NCBI GenBank assembly: GCA_950295325.1
Contig: OX485805.1
Span: 33,531,501-33,595,500, forward strand
From: Polytrichum commune
Taxonomy: Eukaryota; Streptophyta; Polytrichopsida; Polytrichales; Polytrichaceae
Direction of reading: 5' to 3'
DNA: 64,000 bases
This document shows, piece by piece, positions 37,329 through 46,943 of the stretch (positions are counted from its first letter, which is position 1; every line of letters begins with the position of its first letter). The notes beneath the pieces are model-generated. The model was not told where the DNA came from, did not search any database, and saw nothing but the letters and a program-made list of their open reading frames with translations. A program made the position numbers and the translations under genes.

Positions 37329-37943
37329 CAGTAACCTCCCGCTTAAGTACGCACCCGTTTAAGTACGCATCCCGGTTAAGTACGCATTTTTTGGCAAAAA
37401 ATTTAGGGTTCAAGATTTCTTAGTTGAACATGTCGTGAATTGTCATTTGGCGTAAGTTTTGAAGTTTTTTGCGTTTGGCTTTGAGGCCGACCGCTCGGAT
37501 CTTGCTCTGAAATGATTCAAACGATTTCTTAAGGCCATCAAATGTTTCCTCTGCTTCTGCTTGAACTTCAAGGTAGAGCAACTAATCCTCGATGTCAAGA
37601 ACCTGCTTATAAAGAGAGTCAAAACCCTAGAATATAACTCCGTTTTCTAAACCGACATTCAGTTCTTGAGTGTTAACATCGCCTTCACTAACGATGTACT
37701 CTCGGGCTAGAGCCCTTTTACTCAGAGTATTCATTCTGCTAAGCTTCAAGATGATTTCGCAACGTTGTTCCTCATTGAGACGCTTTCCGTTTGGACATTG
37801 TAGTGAAACACAAGCAATTTGGGAAACTTTAAACCCTAAAGTACACACCTACCGGCTATAGCGAAACACAAGCAATTTGGGAAACCCTAAAGTATGCACA
37901 AACTGCGCATGTTCAAGTTGCGTACTTAAGTGGGAGATTACTA
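37329..37943. mobile_element. Non-autonomous pogo/Tigger-like (Tc1-mariner) element
   Basis: Terminal inverted repeats of about 25 bp: left CAGTAACCTCCCGCTTAAGT (then ACGCA), right read inward TAGTAATCTCCCACTTAAGT (then ACGCA). Both are flanked by TA (37327-37328 and 37944-37945), the Tc1/mariner target. Just inside the left end, TTAAGTACGCA-CC is repeated three times, as a subterminal repeat. Near the right end a roughly 50-bp unit containing ACACAAGCAATTTGGGAAAC is duplicated. Total length is 615 bp. The interior codes, on the minus strand, for pieces of a transposase (separate entry). Confidence 0.8.
37440..37830 (-). pseudogene. Pogo/Tigger-like transposase remnant (CENP-B-type HTH)
   Basis: Within the 615-bp element, minus strand. 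From about 37800 the frame gives NGKRLNEEQRCEIILKLSRM and SKRALAREYIVSEGDVN, the helix-turn-helix with the R-A-x-A-x-x-(Y/F)-x-V-S-x-x-x-V pattern of CENP-B/pogo N-termini. After about 37620 a further minus-strand stretch (LEVQAEAEETFDGLKKSFES, then LRQMTIHDMFN) looks like the acidic and short hydrophobic C-terminal tail of such proteins. The DDE catalytic domain is missing between them, so this is an internal-deletion derivative that needs a helper transposase. Family assignment is from motif pattern only. Confidence 0.65.
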
Positions 37944-37945
37944 TA

Positions 37946-39787
37946 CCGCCATTGCATCTAGTTCAGGAGGGCAAAGGGCTCATGATCTTCAAACTAGAAT
38001 GGATAGTTCACACCGGAATCAATCCTATGCATCTTAACAAGGTTGGGATGGAAGTGTCTCTGAACTCAAACTATATTGTCATTCAATATTTGGGTATACA
38101 ATTTGGGTTGAGGTTGGGGTGGAAATGTGGCCCTTCTCAACCTATATTGTCAATGAACATTGAGGTATTAATGTTAAGGTTGATGAAGTTGGCGCATGAA
38201 TGTGGTCCTTTCCTATCTATATTAGAGTTATTTGTAAAGTCTCTCTAAGAGGGATGAAACCGTGGGGTTGATCCTTTTTTGAGAAATATTTCTATTAAGA
38301 ACTTGTTAGTGGGGTCGTACATTGGAACCTATTTTGAAAGTTAAGTGAAACTTTTGAGACCTCCTCTGTCCACCTCTCAAACTTGAAGAGAATTTTACGA
38401 TTTATAATAGGGTATGTGCATGGGACCTATTATTTTAAATCCTAAATCAACCTATGCAAGACTAGCTTGGCCCACACATCCTAGTAGGACAAGCTAGAAA
38501 ACTAGTCTTTAATAGCTTGACACCACTCTTTATGTATGGTAAATTAAACATTAAAAAACTTGGACGACTTTGTATTAATTCTCAGAAACTGAAGGTTTGG
38601 AACTAAACTCATGGTTTCATCCCCTTTACTTCACAAATAACTCCATTGTCATCCAATACGGAGGTATTAATGTCGGGGTTGAGGAAGTTGGGGTGCACTT
38701 GCTCTCAACCCTCGCCATTTTGATGGCACCTGCACATGCGAGTTGTTTCAATGTGTGGGATTTGAGTGGAGCATGTAGATTGTTTGCTGGCTCATCAATG
38801 CTGAAGCAAACCTGAGGAGGATGAAATTATCAGCTCCGGAGGGTTTGGATCTTCCGAGGCTGGACGTCGAAAGCACTTTGCCCACATCGAATGCCACATT
38901 TGATGACCAAGCTGGAAGCCGTGAAACCATTTGGAACACAACAGCAGATCGGCCTCTTCACCTCAGTTACTGCGTTGGGGCTGTTTCTTGCTGCCCGTGT
39001 GGAGGGTGGAGCAACAGATGGATAATATGCCAATTATGAGGGATGATGTTTTGATTTCAGCTCAATTTGGGTTTGATTCCGGGGACTGTAATTTTGGCAT
39101 CAGCATGCAGAAACCCTCAGGGGGGCATATACTTTCAGCTAATTAAACTAGCTTCTGTTCTCCGTCTCAGCCATCGGTATGAAGTTATGGAGTGACTGCA
39201 TGATACATGTGCAGACATGCAAACACCTTGCACATGTCAATTGGATGTCGAAGAGTGTTGGGATCAGAATGAGATCGTGTGTGGTTGAATTCCAATAAGT
39301 GTGCGAAGTACACTAAATGATGTTTAGTGTCATTTGGTATTTAATGTCACTATGTAACTTTTCGGATGACACTGCTTATGAATAAGTGAACAAATACTGT
39401 CACGGATGATGGATGAGTTCATCCCTTGGCCAAAACCCTACCTTCTCTTGCCAGCAACTTGTGATGAAATATTGTCATGGATGATTGAGATTTGGATGAG
39501 AAAGCACTTGGTAAGTGACATTAATTGCAACACTGTAAATCTATATCCCCCCCCAATTTTTTATTTTTTTAACAAGGAATGACAAATAATGTTGGGTTAA
39601 CATGTAGTGTTGGTGACACTGTACCGCGATTTACAATTAGTATGGAGCAAGATGATTAGAATTGGTAACACTAAATATCATATTCAGTGTAGTTTGTATT
39701 TGATACCCTGTAGTTTGTGGAAAGGTTGGAGAATTTTGCCTTGTCAGTTGTTTGACGCTTGTTTCAGAATGAGGTACCCTTGACTAA
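37946..39787. other. Intergenic, no gene recognised
   Basis: Contains diverged repeats of a GTCATTCAATATTTGGGTAT / GTCATCCAATACGGAGGTAT type at about 38080-38100 and 38650-38670, each followed by GGGTTGAGG-AGTTGGGGT-like sequence, so an old duplicated element of about 560 bp spacing is present. A C8 run lies at 39547. Frames at 38821-39146 overlap on both strands and show no family signature. Confidence 0.45.
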
Positions 39788-40214
39788 GGGCGTCCCCAGC
39801 AGCCTCGCCATGGGGCATGCCAACGCCAAAAATGGGGCATCCCGGGTTCTTAGGTGGCGGTACCGGCATAAATTGAGCCCCACCAATGTCCGGTCCGGCA
39901 TAATTTAGAACCGGCCCGGGTATAGTAAAGGCCTTCCAACGCCATAAATGATTCATATGGCGACCCTCCTCCGGCCCGCCAAGAGATGACTTTAATATCA
40001 GATACTCCGATATCCTACTTTATCCCATGTCAGATAATAGGTGTCGTTGTCTTATTGATTGCTTCCTAATTATACTGGGGGTATGCCTAGGCTTTGGTGG
40101 GCTCTGACTCAAGATGAGCTGCCCCGCCCAAGATGGAGGGCTCCCCAAACACCCTAAACACCATATAATATATTATTTTTGGCGGGTTGCTTTCTATCTC
40201 TCCTGGGGATGCCC
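39788..40214. mobile_element. PIF/Harbinger-type MITE
   Basis: Left end GGGCGTCCCCAG and right end CTGGGGATGCCC are inverted repeats (11 of 12). Each is directly flanked by TAA (39785-39787 and 40215-40217), the 3-bp target duplication typical of PIF/Harbinger elements. Total length is 427 bp. The interior has GC-rich CCGGCA/GGCGG motifs and no coding capacity. Confidence 0.7.
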
Positions 40215-40551
40215 TAAGAATGAAGTAAAGCCATGTTTTATGGAGTATCATTTCATCCAGAAAAATCGTACCACATTCACAAGCAACAGCGTTGGATTCT
40301 AGAATGTGGCCCACGATGTTTCATAATGGGTATCATGCTATTGTTTGCACAGCTTGTACCACTTTCATATGTATGTCAGATTTATAGCAAGAAAGATATT
40401 CAATCTGAATGAGTTGTCAGTGATTTGTTGACTAAATTTATTGGAAATTGCCAACCTGGATAATGAATTGCGCTTGAACTCCTGCTGGGAGGAATGAAGA
40501 CAAGTTGAATAGAGATTGTGGTCACTAAATCCGCATGCATCCGTGTTCTTA

Positions 40552-40936
40552 GAGCATCACCACCCATCCTACAAAATGCAGGGTGGATCATCCTCACAAT
40601 AAGTTCAAGTCACTCGGTTTGCAAGCCGAGTGACCCACCCATGACTGATAAGGTGATAAAACAAGGAAGAAACAAAAGCAAGATGAATCTCATTGGCACC
40701 TTGGAAATCGGAGAGGAATATGGAATTTGTCCTTTGTTGTTTAGGGGGCTCCTTTTTTTGTTTTGGGGGCGGAGCTCCGACCCCCAAAATGACCCCAATT
40801 TGCAAGCCAACCTCAACTTCCAAGCTGGCCCTACCAACAAATCATCCATTTTGTAGGATGGGTGGGGCACTTTTGCAAGCCGCCTCTCACAATATAAGTT
40901 GAAGTCATCCATTTTTGAGGATGGGTGGTGATGCCC
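40552..40936. mobile_element. MITE-like element with GCATCACCACCCATCC inverted ends
   Basis: The left end begins GAGCATCACCACCCATCCTA and the right end, read inward, GGGCATCACCACCCATCCTC, about 385 bp apart. The left flank is TTA, but the right flank has TTA only four bases further on, so the 3-bp target duplication is not clean. The interior carries a second inverted copy (CATCC-ATTTTGTAGGATGGGTGG at about 40845) and an ACTCGGTTTGCAAGCCGAGT palindrome at 40612-40631. Likely a Harbinger-like or related foldback element. Confidence 0.55.
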
Positions 40937-41073
40937 ACACTTACTGGTGTGGGTGATCAACAATCGGCTCCTATTAACAAGGCTCACTTTTAGAGTTGGT
41001 TTGGTCAGTGAGAGCCACTGGATGTAACCAATGTTGGTTCTGTTCACTAGTGGCCCGCACCAATAAGTGTGGG
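40935..41073. repeat. Short inverted-repeat element adjoining the MITE
   Basis: CCCACACTTACTGGTGTGGG at the left and, reversed from the right end, CCCACACTTATTGGTGCGGG: 18 of 20 bases match, separated by about 100 bp. The element abuts or is nested with the right end of the 40552-40936 element. Confidence 0.55.
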
Positions 41074-41535
41074 TGGACTACAAGTCATTGTTAAAAGAGA
41101 TTAATCATATGTGACATTAAGTGTAAAATAGCACCACTGCGATCATTCAAAATCGATAGTGAAAGGTAGAACGCAAAACCATCAAAAAGCTGACAAATAT
41201 CCCAAAAAGTGGACCTTAGCGCAGGGACATGCCACTTGCCATGCATGCATGCTGGCCATCTCTCATTTCTCAGTCCCAGACATCTCAAGCCTTCTGCAAT
41301 GGTTGCTCAATCAAATTCATCATACGGGACGACACAAATTTTCCCTTGCGGATCACAGGTAGCCACTTCCAGTGAGCTTCTGGGTATGCGGTGGCTGGGA
41401 ACAAGGAGAAGAACAACAATCCGCTGCTTCGGTTTGGGTTTGTGGGAGGTGAAAGGAAGGGTGTGACGAGTTGGTAGAATACCTTTCAATTTACGTACCA
41501 GGGAGTGGAGTTTGGCGGGGAGGAAAGAGGGAGAG

Positions 41536-44282
41536 ATGGGGAAGTCGGAGGAGGAGGTGAGGAGGAGAGTTGTGGTGGTGGGCGGGAGCATAGCCGGGCT
41601 TTCTTGCGCACATGCATTGCGGAAAGTCGGGTGGCTGGAAGTGGTGGTGTTCGAGAGAGCTCGCTCCGTGACGGCCGCCGGGGCAGGGTTGGGCTTGGAC
41701 ACACAAGCTTGTGAAGCCCTGCAGCAGTGGGGTGTGGGCGACGCCCTCCGCAACCGCTCTCTGCCGCTCGAAATGGAGGAGGTGGGTTGCGCCATAGCCA
41801 CTTGTGATCGCCCATGAATTCAAGCAGTTTGTCATACAATTGACTAAGTAGTTTTAACTCAATTAGTGCGACCCAGTTCGTGGTGTCCGAGAGAGAGGTT
41901 CCATTCTATTTGCAAATCTCAACTCCATGAAGAGCTCAAATGCTATTCGATGAGAGGTTTAAGAACTGATTTGCTTGTTTTGCCATGTTAGGAGGTATAC
42001 AAAGTGGAGAGATGCGACTCACGCCATGCATGAATGATGTAATGGTCATTTTTAGGGCGTTCTGCTTGGTATTAGAATGTGAGAGTTTCGTCAATGATTC
42101 TGATGTAGCTCATGATATTCGAGAGTACTAAATTGGGCAGCTTAGAAATATCAATGAAGGAGGCGGGTTTTTCCATAGCCACTTGTGATTGCCCATGATT
42201 TCAAGCAGTTTGTCAGGCAATTAACTAAGTAGTGATAACTCAACGAATGTGACCCAGCATGATGTCCGAGATGGAGATTCAAATTCGCCTGCAAATCTGA
42301 ACTCGATGAAGATCTCAATTGCTCAATTGCTATTTGATAAGAGGTTGAAGAGCAGATTCTCTTGTTTGTCATGTTACGAGGTGTACAAAGTGGAGAGATA
42401 AGACTCGTACCATTCATGGTTGATGTGATGATCATTTTTTAGGGCGTTCTGCTTGGTAGTAGAATGTGAGAGGTTCGTCAATGATTCTGACATAGCTCAT
42501 CATATTTGAGAAAGCTAAATTTGGCAGTTCAAACACATTAACAGCAAGCTTTCTTGGAAGATGGAAGATGGAAAAAAATGGAATTTCGTCTACTAGTATC
42601 AGTGAAGCGCTTTACGAGCTGGATTTCTTGTTTTACATGTGAGGCTTTTGCAATAAATTTGATCAGTAGCGTGCAGGAGAATTTGCTTGGTGTAGTAGAA
42701 TGTGAGAGCACTGTATCAGGTCTGCCAGGTCTTTGAGGCAAATCAAATTAGTGAGCAAGGTGATTAGGGATCTGGAAGTAGGTGCAGATTCATGCAATGG
42801 ATAGCAAGGAGGCACGTCTTGTATGCAGAGATGAAGGTTATGGTCATCGAGCTGCACACTGGAGTGAGTTACATCAACTTATACACGACGCATTACCTTC
42901 CAGCATCGTAAGGTTCGGTCATGAGGTTATTTCCTTTGAAGAGATTCAAGGCATCGACGGTAAGCCCTTTGTGAAAGTGAAAGTGTCAAAGGTGGGTGCG
43001 GACAGCAATGATATTGAGGAGGTTGAAGCTGATCTGATGGTGGCGGCCGATGGGTCGATGTCGCAAACCCGAGAGAAGTTTGTACCTCTTGAGAAAAGAA
43101 GGTAGCCTCTCTTGCTACCCACTGCCAAATATACAATACATGAAATGAAAGTGGAAACAATGAACTAGATAGTGATATCCTTAAATTGGTGTCTGTAAGG
43201 AGAAGTAACCTCTTATTCTGAGTTGATGGATTGTGTTACAAAAAGCCCTAAAACCAAGAAAGAATGAAAGAAAGAAAGAAAGCAAGAAAATTTTGGTATT
43301 GAAACAAGGAGGTTATCAAGCCTTGGCATTCACAATTTCTTCTGATTACCTGATAATGTGACAGATACTCTGGGTACTGTGCATGGAGGGGTGTCTTGGA
43401 GGCATCGAGTGAGTCTGGGAGAGAGGTTGCTGCATCTGTGAGGAAGGCATACCCAGAACTTGGGCGATGTCTCTACTTCGACATGGCCCCGGGCACTCAT
43501 TCAGTTCTGTATGAGCTTCAAAATGAAAGGTTGAATTGGCTGTGGTACATCAACCAGCCAGAGCCTCCGCTGAAGGTACGAACATTTGCAGTATTGTCTT
43601 TGCAATCTTTGTGGAAGCAGAGTAGTATGTAGGGCTGGCTGGCTGGCATGCATCAAGAAAGACGATGATGTATTAGTCCACAGATCGTATATAGACTACA
43701 GATGGTTTGTGTAGATTTTTGGGAGTACTAATTCTGAACAAGTTTTGAATGGAGGCAAGCTAACATTTAATTACCTGTGTTTGGGTTTCTGTACAGGGCA
43801 AGTCTGTGACTGTGAAAGCAGATGAAAAGGCTCTAAAAGCAATGCGTGAGGAAGCAAGGCGTACATGGGTACCTGAGCTTGCCACACTCATGCAAGCCAC
43901 AACAAACCCATTCATTAATGCTATTTTTGATCGAGAACCTCTTCACCAGTTTGTGTGGGGCCGCGTTGTTTTGATTGGGGAGGCTGCGCATCCGACGACG
44001 CCACACGGTTTACGAAGCACCAACATGTCGATTCTGGATGCCTTTGTGCTGGGGAATGCCCTCTCAAAGTGGGGTTCAGAGGGGATCGATGCCGCACTGA
44101 ACGAGTATCAAGAGGAGCGAGTGCCTGTGACTGCCCGGGAGGTGTTGTTTTCTCGTCATTTGGGTCAACTCAAGCAAGGGTTGGCTGTTCCTGAATATTT
44201 CCAGTGGCTGCAAGCCGACGAGGAAGTGAAACGAGGTTTGCTACAAAGGAACATGCACAGTTTCCGACCCGAACACCACTGA
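41536..44282 (+). CDS. FAD-dependent monooxygenase (aromatic-ring/urate hydroxylase-like), 4 exons
   Basis: Group A flavin monooxygenase that uses FAD and NAD(P)H to hydroxylate a small organic substrate; the substrate is unknown. Exons 41536-41781, 42788-43101, 43365-43575 and 43797-44282 join in phase (0, 2, 0) with GT-AG introns and give 418 residues, a normal family length. The start is the first ATG in the frame. Visible motifs: the FAD-binding VVVVGGSIAG at residues 12-21 (second glycine loop position is GGSIAG), VAADGSMSQTR at 167-177 (the DG motif), YSGYCAWRG at 188-196, and the FAD-ribityl motif LIGEAAHPTTPHG at 316-328, in which the usual Asp of GDAAHP is Glu. No transit peptide is evident, so it is probably cytosolic. 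It resembles the plant family of Arabidopsis At5g11330 as I remember it. Intron 1 contains a 0.37-kb tandem duplication that includes the donor site. Confidence 0.88.
41778..42527 (+). repeat. Tandem duplication in intron 1 of the monooxygenase
   Basis: Copy 1 (41778-42140) and copy 2 (42159-42527) align over their whole length at an offset near 381 bp: CCATAGCCACTTGTGAT, CAAGCAGTTTGTCA, GACAATGGT-free AACTAAGTAGT, GTACAAAGTGGAGAGAT, TAGGGCGTTCTGCTTGGTA and the ends TTGGGCAG/TTTGGCAG. Copy 1 starts at the last bases of exon 1 and includes the splice donor (GAG|GTGGGT); the equivalent in copy 2 is GAGGCGGGT. A weak third echo (GCTTGGTGTAGTAGAATGTG) lies at about 42687. Confidence 0.8.
43261..43290. 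repeat. (GAAA)n microsatellite in monooxygenase intron 2
   Basis: Six or so GAAA units with slight interruption, inside the intron between 43102 and 43364. Confidence 0.75.
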
Positions 44283-44485
44283 AGCGAAATGAAATTGTGG
44301 CGAAGATTTTTACATGCATGTCTACATCGGAAAGCATCCACAGTACATACAAACAATCGGCTGGTGTTGTGGGAGCCAACCAGTTGTAAGGGATGGAGAC
44401 CAAAGGTCTGCAGAAGGATCAAATTTGTCGATGATGTCTACATTGATGCTCTGCTAATATCTCAGAATACAAAATGTAGTGGTAC

Positions 44486-44711
44486 CAGTGATCGGGGAGA
44501 TTTTTAGGCATAACCGGTTGAGATCCTAGTGTTTGCAAGTCCAACCGGTTATATGTTGACATCATCCGGTTTTCCTTCATTAAATTGGGGTATATTCTAT
44601 AAATTCCTCTAAAATGATCGGTAATTTTCCTACAGTCTTGAACTTCAACCGGTTATTTCTCAAACTCAACCGGTTCATTTGTAACTAACTGCCGGTTCTC
44701 CCCGATCATTG
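44486..44711. mobile_element. hAT MITE with 8-bp target duplication
   Basis: A 226-bp element. Terminal inverted repeats: left CAGTGATCGGGGAG, right read inward CAATGATCGGGGAG (13 of 14). It is flanked by perfect 8-bp direct repeats AGTGGTAC (44478-44485 and 44712-44719). An 8-bp target duplication with ends starting CA is diagnostic of hAT elements. The interior holds six ACCGGTT/CCGGTT motifs, four of them as the palindrome AACCGG(TT), near both ends, as expected for subterminal transposase-binding repeats. It sits 0.2 kb beyond the monooxygenase stop codon, probably in or just past its 3' UTR. The clean target duplication suggests a fairly recent insertion. Confidence 0.9.
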
Positions 44712-44719
44712 AGTGGTAC

Positions 44720-45648
44720 GTCCAATATTATAATCTACTGTATTTCTGGAAAGAGGAAATTATCCCTGCAAAAGCAAATCCTGTTATAAATATTCAATCT
44801 TTTCAATGCAAATTGGAATTTTGGTCAAACTTTATCATGACAGTTTCTGGAAGCAGGATCTTCTCATAAATTATTATGTCTCACGAAAGGAAGTAGGTGG
44901 GAGCTCGATATTAGTACTTGTGGGTTGTTGAGCTTGCAGCTTATGGGATTATTTCTGGAAATTGTGCAGATCCCACTCTTGCCTTTTCGTATTCAAAACT
45001 GTGCTTTCTTCCCCTTTTCAGTCCGGCCCCAGTTGATGGTAACCGGACGCTATTCACTGGAGACGGTGTTCAGAATGAATTCTTGTTATCCGCTTGCATG
45101 GAGCTCTGTGCTACAAACTCATAGACTCTGCTCTTGCCAGTATAGGCTCTTGAATGTTGATGAATGTCTGCTTTCCTAATATCTAATTAGGATTATTGAT
45201 CCTGCTCAAAAAAGTTACAGTAGGTATGAAGAAGTGGCATCTGCAAAAAATGGCCCACTGGCCCTTGGCAACAAGGGGCGACCCGGAGGGTGCAAAGTGG
45301 ATAGAGCAGGGGGAGGCGGATGGGGCTCACCTATTGGCTCTTTATCCTCTTCATATCTTCCTTTCATCACGTTCTCATGTTCCCAAGGATTTGAACTCTA
45401 CACCTGTGCCAAGGGGATTGGAGGATGCGCTTAGAGAACGCACCTGACCCGTTGAAATGCCGGGTATGGACACCAGGTCCACGTCTCTCTCGCTCCGCCA
45501 GACACACTCACCTTCCACCATCTCCTTTGCTCAAGCACACGCACGGTCGCTCTCAATTTGCACTCGCATTCTCTTCTTCCCTCAGATCTTTAGCTCAAGA
45601 AGGTCAGAGTCCATTGTCGGCATTTTTATTAGCCTTTTAGAAGCGACA
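44720..45648 (+). promoter_or_regulatory. psaG upstream region, pyrimidine-rich leader
   Basis: Between the hAT MITE and the psaG ATG. From about 45475 to 45600 the + strand is rich in C and T (TCTCTCGCTCCGCC, CATTCTCTTCTTCCCTC). I see no convincing TATA box in the 150 bp before the ATG. Nuclear photosynthesis genes often have TATA-less, pyrimidine-rich initiators, so this fits. A TTATCC (reverse of a GGATAA I-box core) lies at about 45344. Start site and elements are inferences. Confidence 0.3.
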
Positions 45649-46943
45649 ATGGCCGCTTGTGCTGCATCGACCCAGGTGGCCGCAGGCGTCCCCAGCCTGT
45701 ATGTGAGCAGGAAGGCTGTGAAGGCCTCCGGCGCAGCGCAAGCCAGCTTCGCAGGTCTGAGGGCAGGCAACAAGGTGGACTGTTTGAGCATTAGCCGAAG
45801 CTCGTTCGGAAGCCAGACCGCCATCGCCAAGTCAGCTGCCAGGACCACCTGCGGTGCGGACACTGCCCTCACCATCAGCCTCAGCACTGGAGCTCTCCTG
45901 TTCCTCGGCCGCTTCGTCTTCCTCCCCTTCCAGAGGGACAACGTGAGTGTCTCCTGATGCTCCGCTCTTTTGGTGCTTATGATTCTGAATTCATACTGCG
46001 TGCATGGCGCACAAAAGCTCGTCATGTCTAATTCTGCCTAATTCGTATGAATTTCACCTTTATATGATGATGGGTTTCTTGTCACAAACCATAAGTAGAC
46101 CTCCTCGATCGAGAGTACCGCATTAGGTGTGCATGGACTGGATAAGGCTCCCAAAGACACCTCCTTGCATTCTTCCGGCTACTTCTCACGACGATAACCT
46201 GCAGACACTCTTGACTCCAGGATTGTGTCGACAATGTTTCATAGTTTAGCCATTTAACTGGCCATCGCTGACCAAATATGCATTCGAGTTCAAGCAGCCC
46301 CTCGTTTTTCTGTTCACTTCTTAAATGCCCTTTGACGCTCACACGACGTCTCTAGCTGCTACAGTCATCATTCCCTTGTCGTCATTGTGAATTCGACTAC
46401 ATAACAAGCATTGCGAGTCCCTGTCGGGACGCACAATATTCTTTATGCCACTGTCACCTGCACGGTGTGACTTGTTTGGGTATTCTACATTTTGTAGCCA
46501 TTGATGAGTCCACAGTGTCAGGATTTGTTTTCTCAACATTCGAGTGGTGGGTAGTGCAGGTACTTGCTTAGGCATGCTGTTTAGCATCTGATCGATCTTG
46601 GTTGACATTCTGCGCTTCTGAAACTCCATCTGTCCAATACAGGAGCAATTCTCTTGTGCAGACTTGATTATGGATGCTTTGGGATTGATTCTGTGTAGGT
46701 TTGTGAATTTACATTGGGATGCTCCTATATGTTCAGGTATCAAAGCAGGGATTGCCCGTGCAGAACGGAGTGACTCACTTCGAGGCCGGTGACAGCAGGG
46801 CTCAGGAGGTCGTCGGAGTGTTGAAGACCAACGACCCCGCTGGCTTCACCCTCGTCGATGTGCTCGCCTGGGGAGCTTTGGGCCATGCCATCGGATTCTT
46901 CATCCTAGCCACTGCCAACAACGGCTACACGCCCACTTTTTAG
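45649..46943 (+). CDS. psaG: Photosystem I reaction centre subunit V (PsaG), plastid-targeted, 2 exons
   Basis: PsaG is a nuclear-encoded thylakoid membrane subunit of photosystem I that helps bind the LHCI antenna and stabilise the core. Exons 45649-45942 and 46737-46943 are joined by a phase-0 intron of 794 bp (AAC|GTGAGT ... TTCAG|GTA) and give 166 residues, the usual length. Residues 1 to about 68 are a Ser/Ala/Lys-rich chloroplast transit peptide ([10 protein letters not shown]...). Membrane helix 1 is about 72-93 ([20 protein letters not shown]) and helix 2 about 137-158 ([20 protein letters not shown]). The loop between them carries the conserved [16 protein letters not shown] block. 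The intron falls just after FQRDN, at the end of helix 1. The start is the first ATG after a CT-rich leader. PsaK, the paralogue, lacks this loop, so the identification is secure. Confidence 0.95.

Noticed and set aside
45457-45648. N-terminal extension of PsaG
   Set aside because: The sequence is a CT-rich leader; the usual transit peptide starts at the ATG at 45649.
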